Shown piece by piece: positions 48,601-58,079 of a stretch of 64,000 nt of DNA; the stretch's first letter is position 1; the number at the start of each line of letters is the position of its first letter. Location: the NCBI GenBank assembly GCA_947471745.1, contig CANJKZ010000172.1, positions 3,631,001 through 3,695,000 on the forward strand, in the 5' to 3' direction. A program made the position numbers and the translations under genes. The stretch is from Closterium sp. Naga37s-1. Lineage: Eukaryota; Streptophyta; Zygnematophyceae; Desmidiales; Closteriaceae. The notes under the pieces are model-generated. The model had not been told where the DNA came from, did no database searches, and saw only the letters and a program-made list of their open reading frames with translations.

Positions 48601-51162
48601 GCTGCTGGAGCTGGAGGTGCTGCGGGTACTGGAGGTTCTGTTGCTGCTGAGAGAGCTGGTGCCACGGGTCCCGGAGGTGCTCGTACTGGGAGTACTGGAG
48701 CTGCTGGACCTGCGGGTACTTCTGGAGCTGGAGTTGCTGCGGGTGTTGGCGCGGAGGCTACTGCTGTCGGTCCTGGAGGCGGTCCTGCTGGGGGTACTAC
48801 TGGTGCTGCTGGGGGTTCTGGAGCTGGAGCTGCTACTGGTGCTGGTGCTGCCGCTGGGGGTGCTGGTGCTGTCCCTCCTGTGTCTGGAGTCGCCGCGCGG
48901 CCTCGGCCGTACTTCGTTCCGCTCCTTCAGCAGGTTCTTGGTCTCCCGCCTTCTACTGGTCCTCCTCCTCCCTTAGAGTGTCCACAGCCTGTCCCGTCGC
49001 AGTTACAGTTACAGCCGGCCTCCCCACTGCCTGCTCCGTCTCCCTACACTGGTCCTACTGGAGGTCTTGCTGAGCGTCGTGAGCCTGCGTCTCGCCCTGC
49101 GTCGCCTGTCCGTGCTGCTCGCACTAGTGGTCGCGGTTCGCGTCAGCGTCCTCCTCCTGTCCCTGGCACGCACCGGATGTCTCTGCGTCCGTCCACTGCT
49201 CCCCTGCGTGCCCCTTTGCCTTCTCCTCCTGAGTCTTCTCTTCCTGCTCTTGCCGACCCGGAGTCGGACTCTCTTCGTGCTGCCAGTCCTACTGTCATGC
49301 GTCTCCTTGCTACTGTTGTCACTGACCCTTCCGTTGAGTCCACTGCTGCGTCTGCCCTAGTTGCTGAGCTCGTCGACTTTGCTGCTCGCTGTCGCCTAGA
49401 CTACGTCGCCAGTCTTGTTGCTGAGTCTGAGTCTGTCTGTCCTCCGTCCGTCGGGGGTGAGTGTGCCCTTGGCACGGACGTCCTTGAGGACAGGCAGGAG
49501 GAGTTCCAGTGCTTGGCCGCTGCTTCACCTCATCTCGTGTCCGTACTGCTTACCCCTGAGGGAGACCCGGATGCACTTGACATCCCGACTCCGCGCTCTT
49601 ACGCGGAGGCGATAGAGGGTCCCTACTCCTCTCAGTGGCAGGCAGCTATGGACGCAGAGATGGCTTCCTGGAAGTCCACAGGCACCTACGTTGACGCTGT
49701 TCCCCCTCCTGGGGCGAACATCGTCAGTGGCATGTGGATTTTCAGGGTGAAACGACCGCCGGGTTCTCCGCCTGTCTTCAAGGCGCGTTACGTGGCTCGT
49801 GGCTTCAGTCAGCGGCAGGGAGTTGACTACTTTCAGACCTTCTCTCCCACCCCGAAGATGACCACTCTTCGGGTACTGCTGCACGTAGCTGCTCACCGTG
49901 ACTACGAGCTACACTCTCTTGACTTCAGCACTGCTTTCTTGCAGGGCAGCCTGCACGAGGAGATCTGGCTGCGTCGCCCACCTGGCTTCACTGGGTCTTT
50001 TCCTCCTGGCACCCAGTGGAGCCTACGGCGGCCAGTCTACGGTCTCCGCCAGGCACCGCGTGAGTGGCACGACACACTGAGGACTACACTTGCGGCTCTT
50101 GGGTTTGCTCCCTCTACTGCCGACCCGTCGCTGTTTCTGCGCACCGACACTTCTTTGCCGCCGTTCTACATCCTCGTGTACGTCGACGACTTGGTCTTTG
50201 CCACAGCTGACACTGCTGGACTAGCCCACGTGAAGTCCGAGCTGCAGAAGAGACACACGTGCACTGACCTGGGTGAACTGCGCAGCTACCTTGGCTTGCA
50301 GATCACTCGAGACAGAGCACGCCGCACCATTACCCTGACTCAGTCACACATGGTGCAGCAGGTCCTTCAGCGCTTCGGCTTCACGTACTCCTCGCCTCAG
50401 GCCACTCCTCTGCCTACTCGCCACTCGCTCTCAGCTCTGCCTTCGGATGAGTCCGTAGAGTCGAGTGGCCCGTACCCAGAGCTTGTTGGCTGCCTCATGT
50501 ACCTGATGACCTGCACACGACCTGACCTTGCATACCCTCTTAGCATTCTTGCACGCTATGTTGCTCCTGGGAGACACAGACCGGAGCACATGGCTGCAGC
50601 GAAGAGGGTGTTGCGCTACTTGTGCAGTACGTCGGGCATGGGGCTTGTGCTTGGAGGGCAGAGTCCAGTGGTCCTTACTGGGCACGCAGACGCTTCTTGG
50701 GCTGACGACCAGGCTACGCAGCGGTCGTCACAGGGTTACACCTTCAGCCTTGGTTCCGGCTCTGTTTCGTGGCGGGCTACCCGCTCGTCTTCTGTTCTCG
50801 GCTCCAGTTGTGAGGCTGAGATCTACGCAGGAGCCATGGCTGCACAGGAGCTTCGCTGGCTCACCTACCTGCTGACTGACCTCGGAGAGCTGCCTCGTTC
50901 TCCTCCAGTGCTGTACGTAGACAACAAGGCCATGCTGGCCTTGTGTCGGGAGCAGCGACTGGAGCACAGAACGAAGCACATTGCTCTCCGCTACTTTCTT
51001 GCTCGTGAGCTGCAGCAGCGTGGTCAGCTGCGTCTTGCGTACGTGGCCTCTGAGGCCAACACTGCTGATATCTTCACCAAGGCGCTTGCGCCTTGTGACC
51101 ATCAGCGCTTCTGTACTCAGCTGGGCCTTGTGCCTACCTTGCCTCACTTGCTCACCTCTTGA
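45580..51162 (+). CDS. Copia-3 gag C-terminus and pol polyprotein
   Basis: A continuous frame of 1860 codons. In order: rest of gag (HLRTSDTRYR...LLEKALLAAEKS); a long poly-Gly stretch; one PQQLREWY module; knuckle-like CTYVLRTGDRAGEQCGGAHS...C; protease TLDSGASRSFF; GAG-pre-integrase HHRLGHPS and CVPC; integrase MDVWGP, SDRGGEF and SPQQNGIAERR; GGAEPGGA-type linker with SPQELREWF; RT with FSPTPKMTTLRVLL and YVDDLVF; RNase H with SSCEAEIYAGAMA and ANTADIFTKAL. All catalytic motifs are present. The frame opens at a TTG, so it must be expressed from the gag start, which is now frameshifted. Confidence 0.93.
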   Translation: MLPFPQSHLRTSDTRYRAALPAKFCAKNPPPMYITLYYIVTRLPDSLRVVRDHFLSVCPTTLTVDLLEKALLAAEKSIVAVGASRGDPRTPIFEGCSPSPLLPSVASVAAADLAGLESVGAASTPSGRRRPGKGKGGRGAGGASGGGGGGGGGGGGGGGGGGGGGGGGGVGGGSGGAGGSSGGGGSGGGGGGGGGGGGGGAGRGGAAQRVGSGGGQRQQQQQQQRTRDVPSPQQLREWYTARQRGGGTGPCTYVLRTGDRAGEQCGGAHSTQRCFGRLTDAWRHQFPEATEIPRWGELSRAGVAVFDLDFDAILAAMYTVTISDEGDCYRCFPPDPGIETAALGTGEAAALGASEAAALGASAPSGTGESALSGSASASASHTFTLDSGASRSFFRDRTTLTPLGRPVAVSLADPSGGPVLAHFSTVLPCPAAPSGTLSGLYLPSFFTNLVSGADLQDAGVHQFTPASQRVTHCTDARTGRHLATFTRRPGSSLYTLTTASPPVPASGQVAASGQVFAAASRSGPESAPCSCRLLSHETLLWHHRLGHPSLLRLRSMASRVLVSGLPRSLPPLPPGPGPTCVPCVEGRQRATPHSSQFPPTEAPLQTLHMDVWGPARVRGQGHERYFLLVVDDYSRYTTVFPLRSKGDVTEVLIDWIHAARLQLRRSFGSDFPVLRLHSDRGGEFSSGLLRAYCRARGIRQTFTLPDSPQQNGIAERRIGMVMDVARTSMMHAAAPHFLWPFAVRYAAHQINLQPRVSMPETSPALVWTGKVGDASAFRVWGSRAFVRDLSADKLSPRAAPCVFLGFPPDAPGWQFYHPTSRRVLSSQDVTFDESVPYYRLFPYRTPSLPPPPLFLVPGPPPVDPLPPQGPAPSGVSQVDAVEPVEVAGDSGAAEGAEPGGADSGGAERVGADSGGAERVGTTTGGAEPGGAASGGAEPGGATPGGAEPGGAASGGAEPGGTTPGGAEPGGATPGGAVPGGSPGAPSRREPLSPQELREWFARRWRRAAGAGGAAGTGGSVAAERAGATGPGGARTGSTGAAGPAGTSGAGVAAGVGAEATAVGPGGGPAGGTTGAAGGSGAGAATGAGAAAGGAGAVPPVSGVAARPRPYFVPLLQQVLGLPPSTGPPPPLECPQPVPSQLQLQPASPLPAPSPYTGPTGGLAERREPASRPASPVRAARTSGRGSRQRPPPVPGTHRMSLRPSTAPLRAPLPSPPESSLPALADPESDSLRAASPTVMRLLATVVTDPSVESTAASALVAELVDFAARCRLDYVASLVAESESVCPPSVGGECALGTDVLEDRQEEFQCLAAASPHLVSVLLTPEGDPDALDIPTPRSYAEAIEGPYSSQWQAAMDAEMASWKSTGTYVDAVPPPGANIVSGMWIFRVKRPPGSPPVFKARYVARGFSQRQGVDYFQTFSPTPKMTTLRVLLHVAAHRDYELHSLDFSTAFLQGSLHEEIWLRRPPGFTGSFPPGTQWSLRRPVYGLRQAPREWHDTLRTTLAALGFAPSTADPSLFLRTDTSLPPFYILVYVDDLVFATADTAGLAHVKSELQKRHTCTDLGELRSYLGLQITRDRARRTITLTQSHMVQQVLQRFGFTYSSPQATPLPTRHSLSALPSDESVESSGPYPELVGCLMYLMTCTRPDLAYPLSILARYVAPGRHRPEHMAAAKRVLRYLCSTSGMGLVLGGQSPVVLTGHADASWADDQATQRSSQGYTFSLGSGSVSWRATRSSSVLGSSCEAEIYAGAMAAQELRWLTYLLTDLGELPRSPPVLYVDNKAMLALCREQRLEHRTKHIALRYFLARELQQRGQLRLAYVASEANTADIFTKALAPCDHQRFCTQLGLVPTLPHLLTS

Positions 51163-51507
51163 CCTTGCTTGTGCTGTTACATATATTTATACCTGCTCTT
51201 GCTTGTCTAGCCTTTATATATATATGTACTCCTGCATGTGAACTGGCCTTGTGGCCTTGAACTTGTGCTCGGAATGTGTGGTGACTTTGTGATCCACCCT
51301 GAGCTTGCTTTGCTTTACTTTGCTTGACTGGTCTTGTGACCCCTTGTTCTCCCCCACTTTGCCTATGGGGGTGTGTCAGAATATTATAGCTCATGCATAT
51401 TGTGTAGGCTATAGTGGGGTAACCCATAAGGGGTACAGCCCAATTAGGGTTAGTACTTGTACCCAATTCATTCATAGTTCATTCATTCCTTGTTTCTTAT
51501 CACGCAT

Positions 51508-51817
51508 CCCTGCTCAGCGCGTACATCACTGTAGCACCACAGTCAGCACCGTTACCACTCACAACCCTCGCATCGACAATCCTCCCGCCACCTTCGCACG
51601 TCGCACCCCGACCTCACGGCTCGGCGGGTAACCCGCGCTCCGGGCCTCCGCTTCGACAATTCCCCAAACCTCAGTCCCAGGCCCGTCGCGCGACAACCAC
51701 TGTTCATTACCGTTACCACTGTAGTTTCGCTATATATTCTTCGCTCATGCCTTCGCTCATTGTACTCTTGCTTCGATAGTGCAATTCTCGCTTGCTCACT
51801 CAATTGCACTCGTAACA
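51508..51817 (+). mobile_element. Right piece of a probable Gypsy-type LTR
   Basis: Continues the segment cut by Copia-3 and ends ...CACTCGTAACA. The primer-site-like sequence TGGTATTCAGAGCC at 51820 follows, then a leader and a gag ORF. TATATATTC at about 51732 could be its TATA region. Confidence 0.6.
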
Positions 51818-51933
51818 CTTGGTATTCAGAGCCTACGATCTCTTCTCAGACCGCACCCACACCTTCGCTTCCTCACTATCTCAATTTTTGGGGGGGGTAG
51901 ACGTCTCTCAGCGACACAGCACCGCCGCTCGTA

Positions 51934-53178
51934 GTGCTCTCTCGTAAGCACGCACGGCCACGACAGAGGCTCTCGCTGAGCTCGCCCGACACCCCCGCCA
52001 TGGCCGAATTCATGCTCGCAACGTTGACGCAGGAGCAGCTTGACCGTCTGGTGCGCCAACTTGAAGAATCGGCGCTCGAAATTGCGACGCTCACGGCGGA
52101 ACGTGGCTCCGCGCGTCAGCAATCCACGGTGAACACTCCAGCGCCACCACACGCACCGACAAAAGCATCTGCACAATCGGACGAGCCGATCGTCTTTTCG
52201 TCCGGCACACCAACACAACACGACAGCGTGGGACAGCGCTCAGGCGCAGCCAATGATGGCGCCGCCCAGCCGATGCCTGGCATGGGAGGAATCAGGGTCG
52301 CACCAAGCCCGCAGGAGCCTCGCGAAGCCCGTCGGCACGTGGAGTTCGCGGCGACAAGTGGCGAACAGGCCATTATGGCACCAATGCCACTCAAGCCGCA
52401 ACGCCCGCCCTGCTTCGACCCAAGCCAGCGTGGAGGTCCGACGGTTCAATCGTGGGTCTTCACGATGAACGTCTTCTTCGACGCGAATTACGTCGAGTCG
52501 GACGCAGCGAAGATCCGATATGCCGTTTCGCTGCTGAGGGGCCCCGCCATGGACTGGTGGCGAGTCATCGTGACGTCGCCACGCGCCTACGAGCCACCGT
52601 CGCAAGAGGAAGGGCCCACGGGTCCAGCTGTCACCTGGAGTTCATTCTGCGAGACCGCCCAGTACAGCACGTGGGATGCGTGGTGCGCAGGGCTTCGGGC
52701 GCGCTTCGAGCCAATCGCGGCTTCTATTTCGGCGCGTCAGAGACTGCGTACTTGGCGGCAGCTCAGGTCGGTTCAAGACTATACGAGTGGTTTTCTCGCA
52801 TTATGCGAGCAAGTCGGCTACATGCACGAAGCGGAGCGGGTGGACCATTACGTCGGAGGGCTGAAGCCGGACATCTCGCACGAGATCATGTTACGCGGGC
52901 TCTCAAATTTTAACGAGATTCTCGCGCTCGCCGAGAAAATCGACATTTTACGCCGTCCGAGACCGGGGTCCTACTACGGACATCGTCCTCGGGGACCGAT
53001 CGAGCACGCCACCGTACATGCCATTGCGACGAATGCAGTTGTCGCGCCGTTTAAGGGGCGCTGCTTTGCTTGCAATAGGCCGTGCCATCGCAAGAGTGAA
53101 TGCCCAGAGGAGCTAAGGCGCCGCGGAGCAGAGCAGGGGAGGGAGTCTCCAAGGCAGGGAAACGCCAGCAGTCAGTAG
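51934..53178 (+). CDS. Ty3/Gypsy-like Gag, element truncated downstream
   Basis: 414 codons in this frame; the likelier start is MAEFMLATLTQEQLDRLV at 52000. The middle matches the retrotransposon Gag domain (W-x-F-x-MNVFFDANYV, RYAVSLLRGPAMDWW, DYTSGFLALCEQV, DHYVGGLKPDI). The C-terminus has a C-x2-C-x4-H-x4-C zinc knuckle (CFACNRPCHRKSEC). The frame ends in a stop and no protease or RT follows, because a TIR element and then an unrelated Copia fragment begin within 80 bp. Confidence 0.85.
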   Translation: MLSRKHARPRQRLSLSSPDTPAMAEFMLATLTQEQLDRLVRQLEESALEIATLTAERGSARQQSTVNTPAPPHAPTKASAQSDEPIVFSSGTPTQHDSVGQRSGAANDGAAQPMPGMGGIRVAPSPQEPREARRHVEFAATSGEQAIMAPMPLKPQRPPCFDPSQRGGPTVQSWVFTMNVFFDANYVESDAAKIRYAVSLLRGPAMDWWRVIVTSPRAYEPPSQEEGPTGPAVTWSSFCETAQYSTWDAWCAGLRARFEPIAASISARQRLRTWRQLRSVQDYTSGFLALCEQVGYMHEAERVDHYVGGLKPDISHEIMLRGLSNFNEILALAEKIDILRRPRPGSYYGHRPRGPIEHATVHAIATNAVVAPFKGRCFACNRPCHRKSECPEELRRRGAEQGRESPRQGNASSQ

Positions 53179-53259
53179 GAATCGGGCCAACTACTGACGA
53201 GACTGCCTGCTCGCCCAACCCCACCGACCCTCACCGAGTCACAGTACCGATTCATGCTA

Positions 53260-53765
53260 CCGTAATACCCCGGATATAAGACCCCCTCCAGTTGTAGACC
53301 CCCGGGTCTATAATACGGAGGGGGGTACGCTAAATGGGTTGTTTTTGTTATACCCCCCCTAAATGGGGGCTAACATTATAAGACCCTCCTCCCCCTAGAG
53401 AATCGGTCGTTTTATTGGCAATGAATGCAATTCTGATAGCTTTTCTGCCCCTTTCCGCACCATATCCCATAAATTTTTCATTAATGAGGGGTATAGCCAG
53501 TCGCAAAAGCGCATATACGCATCATCATGTCAATTTCGTGTAATAATTTTGTATGCTAAACACGAATTTCATTGCGCGCATTCCCTTTGAGGCTAAAAAC
53601 GAAGCACATAGTGTTGACATGTATGACTTCCAAAACACAAGAAGTATACTTGACCTTATGATAAGACCCGGGTCTTATAAAATGTAGCCAACTGTTAAGA
53701 CCCCCCCTCATTTTTGGGGTGGGATTCCTATAATACCCCCGGGTCTTATATCCGGGGTATTACGG
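53260..53765. mobile_element. 506-bp non-autonomous TIR element with TA target duplication
   Basis: The ends are perfect inverted repeats of at least 25 bp (CCGTAATACCCCGGATATAA... inwards), flanked by TA on both sides. Inside, the motif TATAAGACCC / GACCCGGGTC recurs several times in both orientations. There is no transposase ORF. TA duplication is typical of Tc1/mariner-related elements, but the TIR does not match a family I know, so the class is open. Confidence 0.85.
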
Positions 53766-53767
53766 TA

Positions 53768-54746
53768 TCGATCGGGCACCAAGGCGGTGGTGCCAGAGGA
53801 CGGTCTGGTGCGACAGGGAGCGACACAAGCAGGGGGCCGACAGCTGACCTAACGCAGACGCAGACGCAGCTACCTGAGGGGACTCAGTGGTCAGTGTGTA
53901 CAGGTCCGACCCCGGCTGCCGAGTGAAGGTAGCCAGGTGGCGACCCGTCCGAGCACACGTGCAGTGGGTCACACGCTCATGGGCCGGGGTGAACTGGTGA
54001 ACACCCCCATCCTGGAGAGCAGAGCCTGCCACCAAGTTTGTAGAGAACGAGGGGAGGTAAAGACCAGACAGGGTGCCGGACGGGACCGCAGGACAAGGAA
54101 GGATAGTGGAGGAGGTCGCAAGGACTGGGCCCCCGGAGGGGTCAGCCAGGGAGACAGCAACAGGCCGAGCTAGCTGCTCAAGGACAGTGCGGTCACGAAA
54201 GAAGCAGCGGGAAGCACCCGAGTCCAGTGTGAAGGTGTGCAGTGCCTCAGTAGACGCAGTACCAGCAGGCGCAGATGCACGAGCACCTGGAGCAGCAGAC
54301 TCACTAGCACCTAGAGCAGCAGCCTCACCAGGACCTAGGGCAGCAGACGCACTAGCACCTAGAGCGGCAGCCTCACCAGTACCTAGAGCAGCAGACTGGA
54401 TACCGGGGTCAGGCGGCACACACAGGTGACAGGCACCCTCAGCACTAGTAGGACGACGCTGCAGCTGCACCTGGCCACTACCAGAAGCTCCCGAACTACC
54501 CACTCCAGTGCGACTCCCACTACGGCCACCCCGACAACCCCAACTAGCGTACCACTCACGAAGCTGCTGGGGCGAAAGAGCCTCGCGGGGACGACGCTGC
54601 AGTTGCACCTGGCCACTACCAGAAGCTCCCGAACTACCCACTCCAGTGCGACTCCCACTACGGCCACCCCGACAACCCCAACTAGCGTACCACTCACGAA
54701 GCTGCTGGGGTGTGAGGGACTCACGCGGACTGCCCTGGAGCTGCAT
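53768..54746 (-). pseudogene. Copia-4 gag/protease/pre-integrase fragment
   Basis: A minus-strand open frame with two PQQLREWYASWG modules, then a deletion to TSAEGACHLCVPPDPG (the knuckle-like segment and adjoining part are missing). Protease TLDSGASRCFF and the pre-integrase region up to LWHHRLGA follow. Coding similarity stops at the TIR element boundary, so all downstream pol is lost. Confidence 0.88.
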
Positions 54747-56048
54747 CTGGTCACGCCAGGTGCAGCAGTAGCAGCAGTAACAGTAGTAGCAGCAGGAGCA
54801 GTAAAAGCAGTAGCAGCAGTAGCAGCGGTAGCAGCGCGGGCAGGGCAGTGCTCACCAGTGGTGGGGAGGGCAGGCGCAAGACGGCGGCGACAGCGGGGCC
54901 GCTACAGCTGCAGGGCGGGGCCGCGACCGCGGCAGGGAGCTCCGCGGCAGCTGCTGCAGGGCGGGGCCACAACTGCGGCTAAAGGCTCCGCGGCAGTTGC
55001 TGCAGGGCGGGGCAGGGCCGCGACGGCAGCTGCTGCAGGGTGGGGCAGTCCGGGACGGCAGCTGCTGTAGGTCGGGGCAGGGCCGCAACGGCAGCTGCTG
55101 CAGGGCGAGGCAGGGCCGTGACGGCAGCTGCTGCAGGGCGGGGCAGGGGCGGCCGTCCCAAGGGCGGGCGCGGGGTAGGGCAGGGCGCCGCGGCGGGCAG
55201 GGGCGACTCCGCGCGGGTTCCGCAGGGGCGTCGCGACGAGACGGGGGGCGACGCGCGGGTCCCGCAGGGGCGTCGCGACGAGGCGGGGGCGACGCGCGCG
55301 GGTCCCGCAGGGGCGTCGCGACGAGGCAGGGGCGACGCGCGTGTCCCGCAGGGGCGTCGCGACGAGGCAGGGGCGACGCGCGGGTCCCGCAGGGGCGTCG
55401 CGACGAGGCAGGGGCGACGCTCGGGTCCCGCAGAGGCGTCGCGACGAGGCAGGGGCGACGCGCGGGTCCCGCAGGGGCGACGCGCGGGTCCCGCAGGGGC
55501 GTCGCGACGAGGCAGGGGCGACGCCCGGGTCCCGCAGAGGCGTCGGCTGCTCGGGTGCAGAGCAGGGCGGCAGGGCAGGGCTGCACAACTGCCCGCGCGC
55601 GGCCTGCAGGGCAGGGCGGCAGGGTGGCGCTCGAGGGCGCGGGTAGGCAGGTGCTCAAGGGCGCGAGTAGGCCGGCGCTCGAGGGCGCGGGTAGGCAGGC
55701 GCTCGAGGGCGCGGGTAGGCCGGCGCTCGAGGGCGCGGGTAGGCAGGCGGGCGGCGCACGAGCCTGCACGGGGCTAGTGGGCAGCGCGCAACTAGCAAAA
55801 GGGGCGCACGAGGGCGCAGGCAGGAAGCGCACGAGGGCGCACAGGTAGTAGGCAGTAGTAGCAGTGGTGGGCCCTAACAGTAGTCGGTCCTAGGTGACTA
55901 ACCTAGGCTCGTGATACCATGTCAGAATCAGAGAGGAATGATTGAACTAACAGCATTGGGAGTACAAGTAGGAAAACCTAGAATGTTGTACCCCCTAAGG
56001 CTAAACCCACTATAGCCTACAGAATAGAAACATATGCAATGTTTGACA
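53768..56048 (-). mobile_element. Truncated Copia element Copia-4
   Basis: The 5' LTR is the complement of 56048-55920 (129 bp, TGTCAAAC...CTGACA). The primer site TGGTATCACGAGCC follows on the minus strand. The GC-rich leader (54750-55919) contains repeats of GGGGCGTCGCGACGAGGC and GGCAGCTGCTGCAGGGC types. The LTR shares the GTAGGCTATAGTGGG core with Copia-1 to -3. No 3' LTR is present in the window. Confidence 0.88.
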
Positions 56049-56534
56049 TGTAGTACTGAGTCCTGTCGTCTTCGGTATCTTCCACCGGTTTAGCGTAGGA
56101 GCCGTCGAAGTAATGGTAGATATGCGCTGTCTGTAGGAGAAGCTCAAGCTCGAACTCCATGTATAGAAATCTTTGCCGTCAAACGCGGCAGCAGTCTTAA
56201 TTTTTGAAACGCTGAGAAAACGTGCTTGCGCTGAGTTGATGACTTCATCACTTGGACGGGGGGCAGTTGTTGCTGATTTGTCAGAGTCGAGGGAGAAGGT
56301 GTGCGCGGCGGTATCGCGGCTTTTCGCAGCCGGTTGACCAGGTTGAGCTTGTTGGGAAGAGGTTCCCGCATCGCCTTTGCGCAATTCTTGGAGGTCTTTC
56401 TCCATAGTTGATAGTCGCGAAAATAACTGCTCGAGTGCAGCAATGCTGATCGTGGTTGTCGCCTCATTTGTCGCAGCCGGGTTGGCTTGTCCTTCGGCCG
56501 TCAGTTTCGTTTGGCCTCCGGATCCTCCGGCCAT
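56049..56534 (-). pseudogene. Gag N-terminal fragment of another LTR element, cut by Copia-4
   Basis: Starts MAGGSGGQTKLTAEGQANPA, has a short coiled-coil-like stretch (IAALEQLFSRLSTMEKDLQE) and then AAFDGKDFYTW, typical of Copia gag starts (GxNFxTW). It is interrupted at 56048 by the Copia-4 LTR. Its upstream LTR is at 56629-57029. Confidence 0.75.
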
Positions 56535-56628
56535 CTTGGTCTTGGAGCGTGTGCCGCTCGCCAGATCTTGATTCGGCGAATTTCACGGAAGTGAAGTTGC
56601 GAAGAATCCCTGAGTAGCTCTGATACCA

Positions 56629-57029
56629 TGTTACAATCCAAAGTGGGACTTAGCGAATGATCGTTCTCAGGGTTGATCGCAGGTTGAGTTGTTGCAGCGG
56701 AAGAGTTGACCTCAGGTCAGAGTGAATGTAAATGACTGAGATAATGAAAAGCATGCATACATCAAGTTTATATATAGAGTACAGGGAATACGAAACGACC
56801 TAGACTAGCCATGTACATTCCCTTATTACAGCGAACTCAAACCGTGCGGCGCGGGAACCCGTTTCAAACCTGTTCCCACTCTTTTCACTTCAAATGTTTC
56901 TGCCTGCATCGGTCTTGATCAGATGGTTGCTGGTGTCGCTTCGACTCTTCTGACTCCTTGCCTTCGTACTCGGTAGAGTCGCCTCCTGCAGCATACAGGA
57001 ATGCCTTACTCATTTTTCATATCGTAACA
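56629..57029 (-). mobile_element. 401-bp LTR of the element carrying the 56049-56534 gag fragment
   Basis: Minus-strand ends TGTTAC and GTAACA form 6-bp inverted termini. The primer site TGGTATCAGAGC follows directly. TATATATAAAC (complement of 56766-56777) is a well placed TATA-like promoter. It is unrelated to the 129-bp LTR family. Confidence 0.8.
56766..56777 (-). promoter_or_regulatory. TATA-like box in the 401-bp LTR
   Basis: TATATATAAACT on the minus strand lies about 140 bp upstream of the LTR end, a common U3/R boundary position. Prediction only. Confidence 0.5.
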
Positions 57030-58079
57030 TATTTTGAAGAATTGCTATATGATATAAGGGGTGTGAGATGTGGGCAAATTGGACAAGTCCTTTATAATAC
57101 AATAGTACCTATGGAAGGAAGTGCATGCAACATATACACCAGCTCCAGCACCTTGTTGCTGGTAACTGGTGTGAGTGACGCGAAGACGGGTGGTGTTGTG
57201 ATGGCTCAAGGAATACGCCCGAGCCTCGTATGTGAAGCCGTTACGAATTGTGGTGTATCTGCTCTGCTCCTGGGAAACTTGGGCTGTACGCCCTTCACTT
57301 CATCCTGTCGTGGCGACAGCAACGACAGCATTGCTGTGTCCGAACGATGTCGCGAACGTCGTTCTTCACCGTTTGCACTCTTTTTCCTCCCAGTGCACCG
57401 CCTGACGTGCCGTGCGCGACCCAGGCGACGGCGCGCGGTCCAACTGCTCCTCCTCAACCAGCATGCGCGCGGAGATTGTCGGAACAAAGGCAAAGATGCT
57501 TCCGCCAAGGTTTTCTGGGCGTAATTCCCAAGATTGGTTCGTCACCCATCTGTACCGCATTGTGACACGGCAGAATTTTGCTTGCCGTTAGACCACCCTC
57601 CAAACTAACTAGCACTACCCAAGCAGTGTCGCCAGATGATTGTCCTTGTTACTACAACGGCACTACTGCTCTAACTCTGCCACTACCGTTAAACGACGGA
57701 AACAACGATGAGCACAGGAGAGTTAGAAGTCAGGGAGATTCTCGGCTTGAAACACCGCGTGCGCGGGGCCTGACGAATGCTGCGGAAACATCGTGCAAGA
57801 GGCGCGACCGTTGTTTCGTTCGTTCCTGTTGTGTTTCGCCTACGCCATCCCTGCTTCTCCCCTCAAAGCTCATCTATAGTAATTAACCCCTAGGCGACTC
57901 GTTCTTTCATTGCGATGTCATGCGAGTGCCTCCGTTAGTGTCACATCGCCGGCGTCCGTGCGCGCAGCTCCTACCAGATCGTCCCTTCCAAGCAAACGTG
58001 CGCTTTTACCGCCTCTGTTAGCACCGCCCGTACCGCCCGCCGCCGTCTCACCCGGCGACCTGTCCGCCGGCCGTCGCGC
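57030..58079. other. Region upstream of the MKP1-like gene
   Basis: No gene I can support. Several 60-190 codon frames exist on both strands but show no motif. The last 200 bp become GC-rich and likely hold the promoter and 5' UTR of the phosphatase. Confidence 0.55.

Larger units (their letters stand above)
44048..51502 (+). mobile_element. Ty1/Copia LTR retrotransposon Copia-3 (youngest, pol intact)
   Basis: LTRs are 44048-44176 and 51374-51502 (129 bp, one difference seen). The perfect target duplication CGCAT is at 44043-44047 and 51503-51507. The primer site TGGTATCGAGCAGG follows. The leader 44177-45215 is made of GC-rich repeats (CGCCCTCGCGGCCCCGATC and GCCGAGCCGCCCAGCA types) and a run of about 28 C at 44443-44470. 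CTATGGGGGTG precedes the 3' LTR. The element lies inside what looks like an older LTR. Confidence 0.96.

Noticed and set aside
57206..57508. Small minus-strand frame in the region upstream of the phosphatase gene
   Set aside because: Arg/Ala/Ser-rich and without motifs, with overlapping frames of similar length on the other strand.
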